From Bordetella genomosp. 13 (lineage in GTDB: Bacteria; Pseudomonadota; Gammaproteobacteria; Burkholderiales; Burkholderiaceae_B), in contig NZ_CP021111.1 of assembly GCF_002119665.1 (NCBI RefSeq), positions 4,588,001 to 4,652,000 on the forward strand: DNA of 64,000 nt, written 5' to 3'. Below the pieces are notes generated by a model. It ran no database searches, was not told the DNA's origin, and worked only from the letters and a program-made list of their open reading frames with translations. The first letter of the stretch is position 1. The number at the start of each line of letters is the position of its first letter. Positions 8,316 through 17,160 of this stretch are shown here, in pieces. The translations under genes were made by a program, and so were the position numbers.

Positions 8316-9512
8316 GTGAACGACCAACGTCCCGGGCGCATCCTGCCCATCATCGTCCTGGCGCAGCTCGGCGGCACGTCGCTGTGGTTCGCCGGCAATG
8401 CGGCCAGCGCCGAACTGGGGATGGGCGACAGCGTGGCCTACGTGGCCAGCGCGGTGCAGCTGGGCTTCATCGTCGGCACGCTCTGCTCGGCCTGGCTGCG
8501 CATCGCCGACCGGCATGCCGCCTCGCGGCTGTTCTTCGCATCCTGCCTGCTGGGTGCGTTGTGCAACTATCCCCTGACCATGCTGGCGCTGGCCACGCTG
8601 CCGCGGCCCGACGCCGCGGTGCTGGCGCTGCGCTTCGCGGTGGGCGTGTCGCTGGCTGGCATCTATCCCATAGGCATACGCGCGGCAGCCAGCTGGTTCA
8701 AGTCGGGGTTGGGGCATGCCCTGGGATTTCTCACCGGCGCGCTGGTATTGGGCACGTCTTTCCCGCACCTGATGCGGGCGCTGGGCGCGCACGTGGACGG
8801 CGGCGTCGTGCTGGCCAGCGCCTCGGTCATCGCCGTGCTGGGCGGAGCGGCCATGCTGGCATGGGTGCCGGACGGGCCGTACGCGCGCCGTGCGCCGCCG
8901 GCCTCTCGCGCGGGCCTGGGCGAGGCCTGGGCGCGGCTGCCGGGCCTGCGCGCGGCGGCCGTCGGCTACTTCGGCCACATGTGGGAGCTGTACGCCTTCT
9001 GGACCTTCGTGCCGTTCTACGTGGCCGCGCACGGCGCCGCCGCGGGCGCCGTGCCGCCCTCTCCCACGGTATCGTTCTGGGCCTTCGCCGTCATCGGCCT
9101 GGGTGCGCTGGGATGCGTGGCCGGCGGATACGTGTCGCGCACAGTAGGCAGCCGGCCCGTGGCGGTGGCGCAGCTGTCGCTGTCGGGCCTGTGCTGCGTC
9201 GCCTCGCCGCTGTGCTTCGCGCTGCCCACGCCGGCCTTCCTGGCGTTCCTGCTGTTCTGGGGCGTGGTGGTGGTGGGAGACTCGCCGCAGTTCGCGGCGC
9301 TGGTGGCGCAGGAATCGCCTCCCACGCAAGTGGGCAGCATCGTGACGCTGGTCAACGCGATCGGATTCGCGATCACGGTGGTCAGCATCCAGCTGCTGGA
9401 CCTGCTTTCCGACGCGGTATCGCCGCAGTACGTAATGACCGTGCTGGCCGTCGGTCCGCTGATCGGGGTGGCCTGGGCGGCCCGGATGCGCCGTCGGGTC
9501 GCCGCGCGATAG
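8316..9512 (+). CDS. MFS transporter
   Basis: A 398-residue protein with about 12 hydrophobic helices, probably an inner-membrane uniporter or symporter of the major facilitator superfamily. The frame is open far upstream inside the preceding gene; the GTG at 8316 starts just before the first helix (ILPIIVLAQLGGTSLWFAGN) and lies 2 bases after the MmgE/PrpD stop, so translation is probably coupled. It closes the catabolic unit starting at 4591. With a Bug receptor in the same unit, it could import the same compound or export a product. Confidence 0.82.
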   Translation: MNDQRPGRILPIIVLAQLGGTSLWFAGNAASAELGMGDSVAYVASAVQLGFIVGTLCSAWLRIADRHAASRLFFASCLLGALCNYPLTMLALATLPRPDAAVLALRFAVGVSLAGIYPIGIRAAASWFKSGLGHALGFLTGALVLGTSFPHLMRALGAHVDGGVVLASASVIAVLGGAAMLAWVPDGPYARRAPPASRAGLGEAWARLPGLRAAAVGYFGHMWELYAFWTFVPFYVAAHGAAAGAVPPSPTVSFWAFAVIGLGALGCVAGGYVSRTVGSRPVAVAQLSLSGLCCVASPLCFALPTPAFLAFLLFWGVVVVGDSPQFAALVAQESPPTQVGSIVTLVNAIGFAITVVSIQLLDLLSDAVSPQYVMTVLAVGPLIGVAWAARMRRRVAAR

Positions 9513-9560
9513 CCCGGCAATCGTGCATCGTTCCCGCGGCGTACGGCCATGGGGCGAGCG

Positions 9561-9860
9561 CTACTCCTGTCGCGCGGCGGCCTCGTCCATGAAGCGCGCC
9601 AACTCCACGTCGAGCTCGGTCACGCCATCCGCATCATGTGTGATCAAGGACACCTCGACGCGGTTGTACACATTGCACCACTCGGGATGATGATTCATCC
9701 GCTCGGCCTTCAATGCCACGCGCGACATGAACCCGAAGGCGGCGTTGAAGTCCTTGAACTTGTAGGTCTTGGTGATGGCGTCGCGGCCTTGCGCCGCCGG
9801 CATCCATCCCGACAGCCCCTGCGCGGCGCGCTCCGCGCCGATCTTTTCGAGCTTGCGCAT
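9561..9860 (-). CDS. phhB: 4a-hydroxytetrahydrobiopterin dehydratase (pterin-4a-carbinolamine dehydratase)
   Basis: A 99-residue cytoplasmic enzyme that dehydrates 4a-hydroxytetrahydropterin, recycling the cofactor of aromatic amino acid hydroxylases; homologues also act in molybdopterin metabolism. The catalytic motif is seen as [15 protein letters not shown] at residues 56-70, and the length fits the family. No phenylalanine hydroxylase gene is adjacent. It converges with the MFS gene at 9512 without a recognisable terminator, and follows spoVR on the same strand after an 86-bp gap. Confidence 0.92.
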   Translation of the reverse strand: MRKLEKIGAERAAQGLSGWMPAAQGRDAITKTYKFKDFNAAFGFMSRVALKAERMNHHPEWCNVYNRVEVSLITHDADGVTELDVELARFMDEAAARQE

Positions 9861-9946
9861 GATTCGCTCTCCTGGCGTACGGTCCGCCAGCCGGTATGGG
9901 CGGCCGCGCGCCTACGATCGTCGCGCGCGCGGGCCCAATGCCGGCT

Positions 9947-11476
9947 TCACGGCTCGACCTGCCGGTACGACAGCACCGTGCCGTCCGGCGCGGCCTCTTC
10001 CAGCCGCACACGGAACCCCCACAGCCTGCCCAGGTGCTTCATGACCTGGTCGGCGTCCTCGGCGGCAAGCGGCCGTCCCCGCGTCTGCTGATGGCGCAGC
10101 ACCAGCGAGCGGTCGGACTCGCGCTTGTAGCGCACCACCTGGATGTCCGGCACCTGGTTGTCGCGGTTGTGCTGCGCGGCCAGCAGGCGGCGGATGTCGC
10201 GGTAGCCTTCGTCGTCGTGGATGGCGGCCACGGTGAGCTTGGGATTCTCTTGATGGTCGGCGATCGCGAAGAAACGGAATTCGCGTATCAGCCGCGGCGA
10301 CAGGTACTGTGAAATGAAGGACTCGTCCTTGAAGTTGCGCATGGCGAAGTCCAGCGTCTTCAGCCAGTCGCTGCCAGCGATGTCCGGGAACCACTGACGA
10401 TCTTCGGGCGTGGGCGATTCGCAGATGCGACGGATGTCCGTCATCATGGAATAGCCCAGCGCGTACGGATTGATGCCGCCGTAGCCGCGCTGGTCGAAGC
10501 CGCGCTGGCTGACCACGCTGGTGTGGCTTTGCAGCACTTCCATCATGAAACCGTCGGTGACCAGGCCCTTGTGGTGCAGGCGGTTCAGCAGCGTGTAGTG
10601 CCAGAACGTGGCCCAGCCCTCGTTCATGACCTTGGTCTGGCTTTGCGGATAGAAGTACTGGGCGATCTTGCGCACGATGCGCACCAGTTCCTTCTGCCAG
10701 GGCTCGAGCTTGGGCGAGTGCTTCTCGATGAAGTACAGCAGGTTCTCTTCGGGCTCGGGCGGAAATACGGCACGGCGCGCCTCTTCGGCCGGCGAAGGCT
10801 CGGCGCGGGGCACGGTGCGCCACAGGTCGTTGAACTGCAGACGCGCGTGCTCTTCGCGTTCGGCCTGGCGCTGCGCCTCTTCGCGGAACGAGGGCGGCGT
10901 AGGCCGCTTGTAGCGGTCGACGCCGTGCAGGCTGAGCGCATGGCACGAGTCGAGTATGGCTTCGACCGCCTCGATGCCGTGCCGCTCTTCGCAGTCGGCC
11001 ACGTACTTGCGGGCGAACACCAGATAGTCGAGCACGCCGTCGGCATCCGTCCACTGGCGGAACAGATAGTTGTTCTTGAAGAAGGAGTTGTGCCCGTAGC
11101 ACGCATGCGCGATCACCAGCGCCTGCATGGCCATGGAGTTCTCTTCCATCAGGTACGAGATGCAGGGGTTGGAATTGATGACGATCTCGTAGGCCAGGCC
11201 CTGCATGCCCGTGCGGTAGTACTGTTCGTTGCGGATGAACTCCTTGCCGTACGACCAGTGCGGGTAGCCGATGGGCAGGCCCGCCGAGGCATACGCGTCC
11301 AGCATCTGCTCGGAGGTGATGATCTCGATCTGGTTCGGATACGTGTCCAGGCCGTATTCGGCGGCGGTTTCGGAGATGACCTCGTCATAGCGCTGCACGA
11401 GGTCGAAGGTCCATTCCGAACCGACGGAGATCGGACGAACCGTGCGTTCGCCGTAGGGTCCTGCGATGGCGTTCAT
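9947..11476 (-). CDS. spoVR: SpoVR family protein (YcgB-like)
   Basis: A 509-residue protein of the SpoVR/YcgB family, named from Bacillus cortex formation but widespread in non-sporulating proteobacteria, where it belongs to a starvation and stress set. Its biochemical role is unsettled. Conserved stretches include QIEIITSEQMLDAYASAG, YPHWSYGK, HACYGHNSFFKNN and VMNEGWATFWHY. AGGAGG lies 7 bases before the ATG. It is the third gene after prkA and yeaH, matching the E. coli yeaG-yeaH plus ycgB set, here as one operon behind a sigma-54 promoter. Confidence 0.92.
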   Translation of the reverse strand: MNAIAGPYGERTVRPISVGSEWTFDLVQRYDEVISETAAEYGLDTYPNQIEIITSEQMLDAYASAGLPIGYPHWSYGKEFIRNEQYYRTGMQGLAYEIVINSNPCISYLMEENSMAMQALVIAHACYGHNSFFKNNYLFRQWTDADGVLDYLVFARKYVADCEERHGIEAVEAILDSCHALSLHGVDRYKRPTPPSFREEAQRQAEREEHARLQFNDLWRTVPRAEPSPAEEARRAVFPPEPEENLLYFIEKHSPKLEPWQKELVRIVRKIAQYFYPQSQTKVMNEGWATFWHYTLLNRLHHKGLVTDGFMMEVLQSHTSVVSQRGFDQRGYGGINPYALGYSMMTDIRRICESPTPEDRQWFPDIAGSDWLKTLDFAMRNFKDESFISQYLSPRLIREFRFFAIADHQENPKLTVAAIHDDEGYRDIRRLLAAQHNRDNQVPDIQVVRYKRESDRSLVLRHQQTRGRPLAAEDADQVMKHLGRLWGFRVRLEEAAPDGTVLSYRQVEP

Positions 11477-11531
11477 GGCTTGTCCTCCTGTCGCTGCGCA
11501 CGCCGGCTGCGCGTGGGGCGGTCCGCGATGC

Positions 11532-12794
11532 TCATGCCGCCTCCTTCTTGAACAGGTCGTGGAATACCGGATAGATCTCGCTGCGGCTGCAGATGCGCCG
11601 CATGGCGAAATGCGGCGCGGATTCCTGTTCGTACTCGGCCCACAGGCTGCTCTTGCGGGCCTCGGCCGAATCCGGCACCTCGATATAGGCGAAGTAGCGC
11701 GTGGCCAGCAGCAGGTGCTCGGACAGGAACCGTGCGCTCTTGCCCGCGTCGGCGCCGAACGAGTCGCCGTCGCTCGCCTGGGCCGCGTACACGTTCCAGG
11801 CCGAGGGCGGATAGCGATCCAGCATGATCTCGCGCATCAGCTCGAGTGCCGACAGCACGATGGTGCCGCCGCTCTTGGGATCGTAGAAGAAGGTTTGCTC
11901 GTCGACTTCTTCGGCATTGTCGGTATGGCGGATGAACACCACGTCGACGTGCTCGTACTTGCGCGACAGGAACAGGTACAGCAGCGTATAGAAGCGCTTG
12001 GCCAGGTCCTTCTTGCCCTCGTCCATCGAGCCGGACACGTCCATCAGGCAGAACATGACCGCGCGCGCCACCGGCGCGGCCACGGCCACGCGATGCCGGT
12101 AACGAAGGTCCATGTCGTCCAGGAAGGGCACACGCGCCACGCGCGCCGTCCATTCGTCCACGTCGATGCGCAGGGCTTTCTGTTCGTCGTCGGGCGCGCC
12201 GCGCGCGATGGCTTCGTCCAGCTTCCGCTGTGCCTCTTCCAGGCCGCTGCGGGCGTTCACGCTGAGCGCGACCCGCCGAGACAGGGAAGCGCGCAGCGTG
12301 CGGTTGACGCTGAGCTGGCTGGGCGAGCCCGTGGTGGTGTAGCCGGCGCGCTGCCACTTCTTCTGCGACACGTCGCCCAGCTGCGTGCGCACCAAGTGGG
12401 GCAGTTCGAGATCGTCGAAGAACAGGCTGAGGAATTCGGCGCGGGACAGGCTGAAGGTGAACTGGTCCACCGACTCGCCTTCGCCGGGCTCGGAGCCGCC
12501 CCCGCCTCCCGCGCCGCCCTGCGGGCGGTCGAACGCATCGCCCTTGGCGAACTCGCGGTTGCCGGGATGGACGATCTCGCGGTCGCCCCCTTCGCCGTGG
12601 CGAAAGTGCGGCTCGGAGATATCGCGCACGGGCAGGTTGACCTCGCCCCCGCGGTCCATGTCTTCGATGGACCGTTCCTTGACCATGTCTCCGACGGCCT
12701 TGCGGATCTGGTCTTTGTAGCGGCGCAGGAACCGTTCCCGGTTCACCGCGCTTTTATTGCGGCCGTTCAGACGCCTGTCGATGAGCGAATTCAT
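11532..12794 (-). CDS. yeaH: YeaH/YhbH family protein (DUF444, VWA-like)
   Basis: A 420-residue protein of the DUF444 family. The C-terminal half resembles a von Willebrand A domain, with a metal-site motif DVSGSMDE, and the middle has a glycine- and acid-rich linker (GGAGGGGGSEPGEGE). It is nearly always encoded after a PrkA-type kinase and is thought to be its partner, though the function is not established. A 12-bp gap separates it from prkA and 55 bp from spoVR, consistent with one transcript. Confidence 0.92.
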   Translation of the reverse strand: MNSLIDRRLNGRNKSAVNRERFLRRYKDQIRKAVGDMVKERSIEDMDRGGEVNLPVRDISEPHFRHGEGGDREIVHPGNREFAKGDAFDRPQGGAGGGGGSEPGEGESVDQFTFSLSRAEFLSLFFDDLELPHLVRTQLGDVSQKKWQRAGYTTTGSPSQLSVNRTLRASLSRRVALSVNARSGLEEAQRKLDEAIARGAPDDEQKALRIDVDEWTARVARVPFLDDMDLRYRHRVAVAAPVARAVMFCLMDVSGSMDEGKKDLAKRFYTLLYLFLSRKYEHVDVVFIRHTDNAEEVDEQTFFYDPKSGGTIVLSALELMREIMLDRYPPSAWNVYAAQASDGDSFGADAGKSARFLSEHLLLATRYFAYIEVPDSAEARKSSLWAEYEQESAPHFAMRRICSRSEIYPVFHDLFKKEAA

Positions 12795-12806
12795 GATTCA
12801 CTCTCC

Positions 12807-14732
12807 TCAGGAAGACTTCCTCACCCGAAGATACCACTCGCACAGCAAGCGCACCTGCTTCTCGGTGTAACCCTTCTCCACCATTCTGTCGACGAAGCTT
12901 TGATGCTTGTTGCGGTCTTCGGCCGACGCCTTGGCGTTGAACGAGATGACCGGCAACAGGTCTTCGGTGTTCGAGAACATCTTCTTCTCGATGACCTCGC
13001 GCAACTTCTCGTAGCTCGTCCAGTTCGGGTTGCGGCCAGCGTTGTTGGCGCGCGCCCGCAGCACGAAATTGACGATCTCGTTGCGGAAGTCCTTGGGATT
13101 GGCGATGCCGGCCGGCTTCTCGATCTTCTCGAGCTCGTCGTTCAACGCGCTGCGGTCGAAGCTCTCGCCGGTTTCGGGGTCGCGGAACTCTTCGTCCTGG
13201 ATCCAGCAGTCGGCGAAGGTGACATAGCGATCGAAGATGTTCTGGCCGTATTCGGAATACGACTCGAGATAGGCCGTCTGGATTTCCTTGCCGATGAACT
13301 CGGCATAGCGCGGCGCCAGCCACCCCTTGATGAATTCGAGATAGCGCCGCCGCGTTTCCTCGGGGAAGTCTTCGCGGCCGATGCGCTGCTCGAGCACATA
13401 CATCAGGTGTACCGGGTTGGCCGCGACCTCGGTCTGGTCATGGTTGAAGACGCTGGACAGGATCTTGTACGCGAAGCGCGTGGACACGCCCGTCATGCCC
13501 TCGTCGGTGCCGGCGTAGTCCTTGTACTCTTGCAGGGCCTTGGCCTTGGGATCGACGTCTTTCAGCGACTCGCCGTCGTAGACGCGCATCTTGGAATAGA
13601 TGCTCGAGTTCTCGGGCTCTTTCAGGCGCGTCAGCACGGAGAACTGGGCCATCATCTCGAGCGTGCCGGGCGCGCACGGCGCCTTGGACAGCGAACTGTG
13701 GCGCAGCAGCTTGTCGTAGATGCGCACCTCTTCGGACACCTGCAGGCAGTACGGCACCTTGACGATGTAGATACGATCGAGGAAGGCCTCGTTGTGCTTG
13801 TTGTTGCGGAAGGTCTGCCACTCGGACTCGTTCGAGTGGGCCAGGATGGACCCGTTGAACGGGATGGCCGAGAAGCCCTCGGTGCCCTTGAAGTTCCCTT
13901 CCTGCGTGGCCGTCAGCAGCGGATGCAGCATCTTGATCGGCGCCTTGAACATCTCGACGAACTCGAGCAGGCCCTGGTTGGCCAGGCACAGGCCGCCCGA
14001 ATAGCTGTAGGCGTCGGGATCGTCCTGCGAATAGCGATCGAGTTTGCGGATATCGACCTTGCCGACCAGGGACGAGATGTCCTGATTGTTCTCGTCGCCC
14101 GGTTCTGTCTTGGCGATGGCGACCTGCCGCAGCACCGAAGGATTCAGGCGCACCACGCGGAACTGCGAGATGTCGCCGTCGAACTCGCGCAGCCGCTTGA
14201 CGGCCCACGGCGACATGATGCCGCTGAGATAGCGCCGCGGAATGCCGTACTCGGCCTCCAGCGAATCGCCGAAGCGCTCGGGATGGAACAGTCCCAGCGG
14301 CGACTCGTTGACGGGCGAACCCTTCAGCGCGTAGATGGGATAGGTTTCCATCAGCGTCTTCAGGCGTTCCGCGATGGAGGACTTGCCGCCGCCCACCGGG
14401 CCCAGCAGGTAGAGAATCTGCTTGCGCTCTTCCAGGCCCTGCGCGGCGTGCTTGAAGAACGCCACGATCTGGTCGATGACGTCCTCCATTCCGTAGAACT
14501 CGCGGAATGCGGGATAACGCCTGATGACGCGATTGGAGAACAGACGGGACAAACGCGGGTCATTGCGCGTGTCGACCAGTTCGGGCTCGCCGATGGCGGA
14601 CAACATGCGTTCCGCCGGACTGGCATACGCCATGGGATCGCGTTTGGCCAGAGCGAGATATTCTTCTAGAGAAAGCTCGGTTTCCTGGTCACGTGCGTAC
14701 TGCGACTTGAAGCCTTCGAGGATGCTTTGCAC
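12807..14732 (-). CDS. prkA: PrkA family serine protein kinase (YeaG)
   Basis: A 641-residue AAA+-like protein with an N-terminal PrkA AAA domain. The Walker A motif GPVGGGKSS lies at about residues 111-119. The C-terminal part resembles a kinase domain. YeaG has a role in nitrogen starvation and stationary-phase adaptation in enterobacteria. Of two possible starts, GTG at 14732 is chosen over TTG at 14738 because AGGAGG (complement of 14741-14746) then lies 8 bases away rather than 2. First gene of the prkA-yeaH-spoVR operon. Confidence 0.92.
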   Translation of the reverse strand: MQSILEGFKSQYARDQETELSLEEYLALAKRDPMAYASPAERMLSAIGEPELVDTRNDPRLSRLFSNRVIRRYPAFREFYGMEDVIDQIVAFFKHAAQGLEERKQILYLLGPVGGGKSSIAERLKTLMETYPIYALKGSPVNESPLGLFHPERFGDSLEAEYGIPRRYLSGIMSPWAVKRLREFDGDISQFRVVRLNPSVLRQVAIAKTEPGDENNQDISSLVGKVDIRKLDRYSQDDPDAYSYSGGLCLANQGLLEFVEMFKAPIKMLHPLLTATQEGNFKGTEGFSAIPFNGSILAHSNESEWQTFRNNKHNEAFLDRIYIVKVPYCLQVSEEVRIYDKLLRHSSLSKAPCAPGTLEMMAQFSVLTRLKEPENSSIYSKMRVYDGESLKDVDPKAKALQEYKDYAGTDEGMTGVSTRFAYKILSSVFNHDQTEVAANPVHLMYVLEQRIGREDFPEETRRRYLEFIKGWLAPRYAEFIGKEIQTAYLESYSEYGQNIFDRYVTFADCWIQDEEFRDPETGESFDRSALNDELEKIEKPAGIANPKDFRNEIVNFVLRARANNAGRNPNWTSYEKLREVIEKKMFSNTEDLLPVISFNAKASAEDRNKHQSFVDRMVEKGYTEKQVRLLCEWYLRVRKSS

Positions 14733-14797
14733 GGCCAACCCCTCCTACGGTATCGAAGCACAGAAAAAACAGGTCGGTTGTCTTCATTGTGTTCCTC

Positions 14798-14814
14798 AAG
14801 CAAGAGTGGTGCCA
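14798..14814 (-). promoter_or_regulatory. Sigma-54 (RpoN) promoter of prkA-yeaH-spoVR
   Basis: On the minus strand the sequence TGGCAC-CACTC-TTGCTT matches the sigma-54 consensus TGGCAC-N5-TTGCW at every defined position, with GG at -24 and GC at -12. The predicted transcript would start near 14787, about 55 nt before the GTG start of prkA. E. coli yeaGH is known to be under NtrC and sigma-54 control, so the match is in the expected place. Confidence 0.85.
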
Positions 14815-14835
14815 GCGAATATTGCTGTTGAACAC

Positions 14836-14867
14836 ACCACATCATCTTGTCGTGGTGCTTTCACCAC
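14836..14867. promoter_or_regulatory. Nested CACCAC/GTGGTG dyads, candidate activator site
   Basis: Three alternating arms are visible: CACCAC, then GTGGTG, then CACCAC, forming the inverted repeat GTGGTG-CTTT-CACCAC and a wider CACCAC/GTGGTG dyad. They lie about 25-55 bp upstream of the sigma-54 promoter. That is close for a classical NtrC enhancer, and the half-site orientation is not a clean NtrC consensus, so the bound protein is unknown. Confidence 0.4.
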
Positions 14868-15177
14868 ACACAATAGAATGGATACGCAGACCCTTATTCG
14901 CTTAGGCCCCGATGTAGTCGTGCAAGTTCCGCGAGTCGGTAAATTAAGGGCCATTTGTATAGATGGCCTTTTGTGCGGCGGATGTGTAGCAGCGTAGTGA
15001 GACGAGTGCTGACAAGATGCCCGCCTGCACACTCTTCATGCATGCGTGCACGGGTTCGCGCATGAAGCATATCGATACGCACCGCGGCGGGGCGGCCTGC
15101 CCGGCGACATATCCATGCAGGCACTGCGGGTATCCACGCAGACGGCGCGCCGCGCCGTCGCTGGCGGGCGACGCGTG

Positions 15178-15807
15178 TCAGCGGCGCGCGTCGCCGCTCA
15201 GGGTCAGCATGCGTTCGACGTAGCGGGCGATGGTGTCGATCTCGATGTTCACCCGGTCGCCCGGCCGCAGATTGCGCAGCGTGGTCACGGCCTGCGTGTG
15301 CGGGATGATGTTGATGCTGATCTCGCAGCCGTCGGCATCGTCGCTCACGCGATTCACCGTCAGGCTGACGCCGTTCACCGTCACCGATCCCTTGTAGGCC
15401 AGGTAACGCGCCAGGTCGCGCGGCACGCGGACGGCCAGTTCGCGCGACTCGCCGATCGGCTCGAAACGCGCCACCGTGCCGAGGCCGTCGACGTGGCCCG
15501 ACACGAGGTGACCTCCGATCTGGTCTCCCACGCACAGCGACTTCTCGAGATTGACCTCGCCGGGGCGATCCAGCCCGACCGTGCGCGACAGGCTCTCCTG
15601 CGACACGTCCACCTGGAATCGTCCCGGCGATTGCAGCGCCACCACGGTCATGCAGGCGCCCTGCACCGCGATGGAATCGCCGATGCCGACGTCGCGCAGG
15701 TCCAGGTCGGACGCGTCGATGTCCAGCCGCACGCCGGCCTGCGCGCCGCCAGGCAGGGACTCGACGTTGACGATGCGGCCCACTGCCGCGACGAGACCGG
15801 TGAACAT
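15178..15807 (-). CDS. ribE: Riboflavin synthase, alpha chain
   Basis: A 209-residue enzyme that dismutates two 6,7-dimethyl-8-ribityllumazine molecules into riboflavin and a pyrimidinedione. It has two lumazine-binding repeats (about residues 1-97 and 98-195), starting with the hallmark MFTGLVAAVG; the second begins near HLVSGHVDG. ATG at 15807 is chosen because AGGAG lies 8 bases upstream; the longer open frame is spurious. It follows ribD by 25 bp. The gene is called ribC in E. coli nomenclature. Confidence 0.95.
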   Translation of the reverse strand: MFTGLVAAVGRIVNVESLPGGAQAGVRLDIDASDLDLRDVGIGDSIAVQGACMTVVALQSPGRFQVDVSQESLSRTVGLDRPGEVNLEKSLCVGDQIGGHLVSGHVDGLGTVARFEPIGESRELAVRVPRDLARYLAYKGSVTVNGVSLTVNRVSDDADGCEISINIIPHTQAVTTLRNLRPGDRVNIEIDTIARYVERMLTLSGDARR

Positions 15808-15832
15808 TGCTTTTGCTCCTTGGATATCGTGT

Positions 15833-16978
15833 TCAGCGCGGGGCGCCGTCCAGGCCCTGCCGCAGGGCCTGCCAGCGCGCCGCCACGCGGGCGCGCAGCC
15901 GCGCATCGGCGCCCACGCGCGTGAAATCGGTAAATTCGAAACGCTGGGCGCCGTCCAGGTGATCGATCATCGGCATGCGCACCATGCCTGCGGCGTCGCC
16001 CAGCAGCATGGGCGCGAGGTACACCAGCAGCTCGTCCACGCACCCGGCGGACAGCAGCGCCCCCGACAGGCCCGCGCCGGCCTCGACGTGCACCTCGTTC
16101 ACGTCATGCTCGCCGAACCAGCGCATCATGCCGTCCAGGTCGACGCGCTGGGGTTGGTCGCCGGGCATCAGTATGGTTTGCACGTTGCGCCGCGCCAGGC
16201 GTTCGGCCTTGGCCGGATCCGAGCGGGCCGTGAAGACCAGCACCTCGGAGCCGTCCAGCAACCGGGCGTTCTCGGGGATGGCGTAGCGGGCATCGACCAC
16301 CGCCTTGCGCGGCGGCCGGGTGGTTGTCACCTCGCGCACATTCAGCTGGGGATCGTCCGCAAGCACGGTTCCCATGCCCGTCAGGACCACGCAGCTGCGC
16401 GCGCGCCAGTGATGGCCGTCGGCGCGCGCTTCCGGGCCCGTGATCCACTGGGACATGCCGTTGTGCAGGGCGCTGCGGCCATCCAGCGACGCCGCCAGCT
16501 TCAGCCAGGTCCAGGGCGTGCCGCGCTGCATGCGCGCCACGAAGCCCGGATTCAGCTCGAGGGCCTCGTCCACGCACACCCCTACGTCGACCGCGATGCC
16601 GGCGGCCCGCAACTGGGCCAGCCCGCGGCCGTTGACCTGGGGATTGGGATCGCCCATGGCCACGACCACGCGCGCGGGACGCGCCGCCAGGACGGCATCG
16701 ACGCAAGGCGGGGTGCGGCCATGGTGGCTGCAGGGTTCCAGCGTGACGTACAGCGTGGCGCCCTCGACGGAATGGCCGCGCTCGGTGGCGTCGCGCAACG
16801 CGCGGATCTCGGCATGCGGGCCGCCGGGCGGCTGCGTGGCGCCCTCGCCCAGCACCTGCCCGTCGCGCACGATGACGCAGCCCACGCGCGGATTGGGGGT
16901 GGTGGTGTACAGCACGCCGCGCGCGAGCGCCAGCGCGCGCCGCATCCAGTCCAGGTCGTGAGGGTCGGTATGGGTCAT
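15833..16978 (-). CDS. ribD: Bifunctional riboflavin biosynthesis protein RibD (deaminase/reductase)
   Basis: A 381-residue fusion. The N-terminal cytidine-deaminase-like domain (about 1-145) shows the zinc and catalytic motifs GGPHAEIRAL and EPCSHHGRTPPC. The C-terminal reductase domain (about 150-370) acts on the ribosylated pyrimidine. Together they perform the second and third steps of the pathway. ATG at 16978 gives the standard N-terminus MTHTDPHDLDWMRRALALA; the upstream extension in the open frame is arginine-rich noise. No FMN riboswitch is evident upstream. Confidence 0.95.
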   Translation of the reverse strand: MTHTDPHDLDWMRRALALARGVLYTTTPNPRVGCVIVRDGQVLGEGATQPPGGPHAEIRALRDATERGHSVEGATLYVTLEPCSHHGRTPPCVDAVLAARPARVVVAMGDPNPQVNGRGLAQLRAAGIAVDVGVCVDEALELNPGFVARMQRGTPWTWLKLAASLDGRSALHNGMSQWITGPEARADGHHWRARSCVVLTGMGTVLADDPQLNVREVTTTRPPRKAVVDARYAIPENARLLDGSEVLVFTARSDPAKAERLARRNVQTILMPGDQPQRVDLDGMMRWFGEHDVNEVHVEAGAGLSGALLSAGCVDELLVYLAPMLLGDAAGMVRMPMIDHLDGAQRFEFTDFTRVGADARLRARVAARWQALRQGLDGAPR

Positions 16979-17160
16979 GGAGTTTCGATTGTATGCCCGC
17001 TTGCATGCCCGCCCGGCCGCACGGCGCCGCGGCACCGGCCGGACCGTGGGGGATGTCCGGATCGGTCCGGCGGCGGTCCGTTGCCGGCCTCGCCCGGCCA
17101 GCGGCGCGGGCGCACAATATGCCCGCAATCCCGCCAATTTCCTACTTTCACGAGCGTGCC

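Larger units (their letters stand above)
14733..15177. other. 445-bp regulatory region between ribE and prkA
   Basis: No credible gene. It holds a Shine-Dalgarno for prkA (14741-14746), a sigma-54 promoter (14798-14814), nested GTGGTG/CACCAC dyads (14836-14867) and a GC-rich hairpin at 15141-15159 (arms GACGGCGC and GCGCCGTC, 3-nt loop) just past the ribE stop that may help end the rib transcript, although no T run follows. AT content is raised at 14761-14900 compared with neighbouring genes, as expected for a regulated promoter. Confidence 0.7.

Noticed and set aside
7365..9512. 715-residue frame as an MFS fusion protein
   Set aside because: The first 317 codons overlap MmgE/PrpD out of frame; the real MFS starts at GTG 8316.
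11466..14669. 1067-codon plus-strand open frame
   Set aside because: It is antisense to spoVR, yeaH and prkA, whose products have clear family motifs; the long frame is a high-GC artefact.
16979..17160. FMN riboswitch before ribD
   Set aside because: No conserved RFN-element strings or stem pattern was seen in this spacer.
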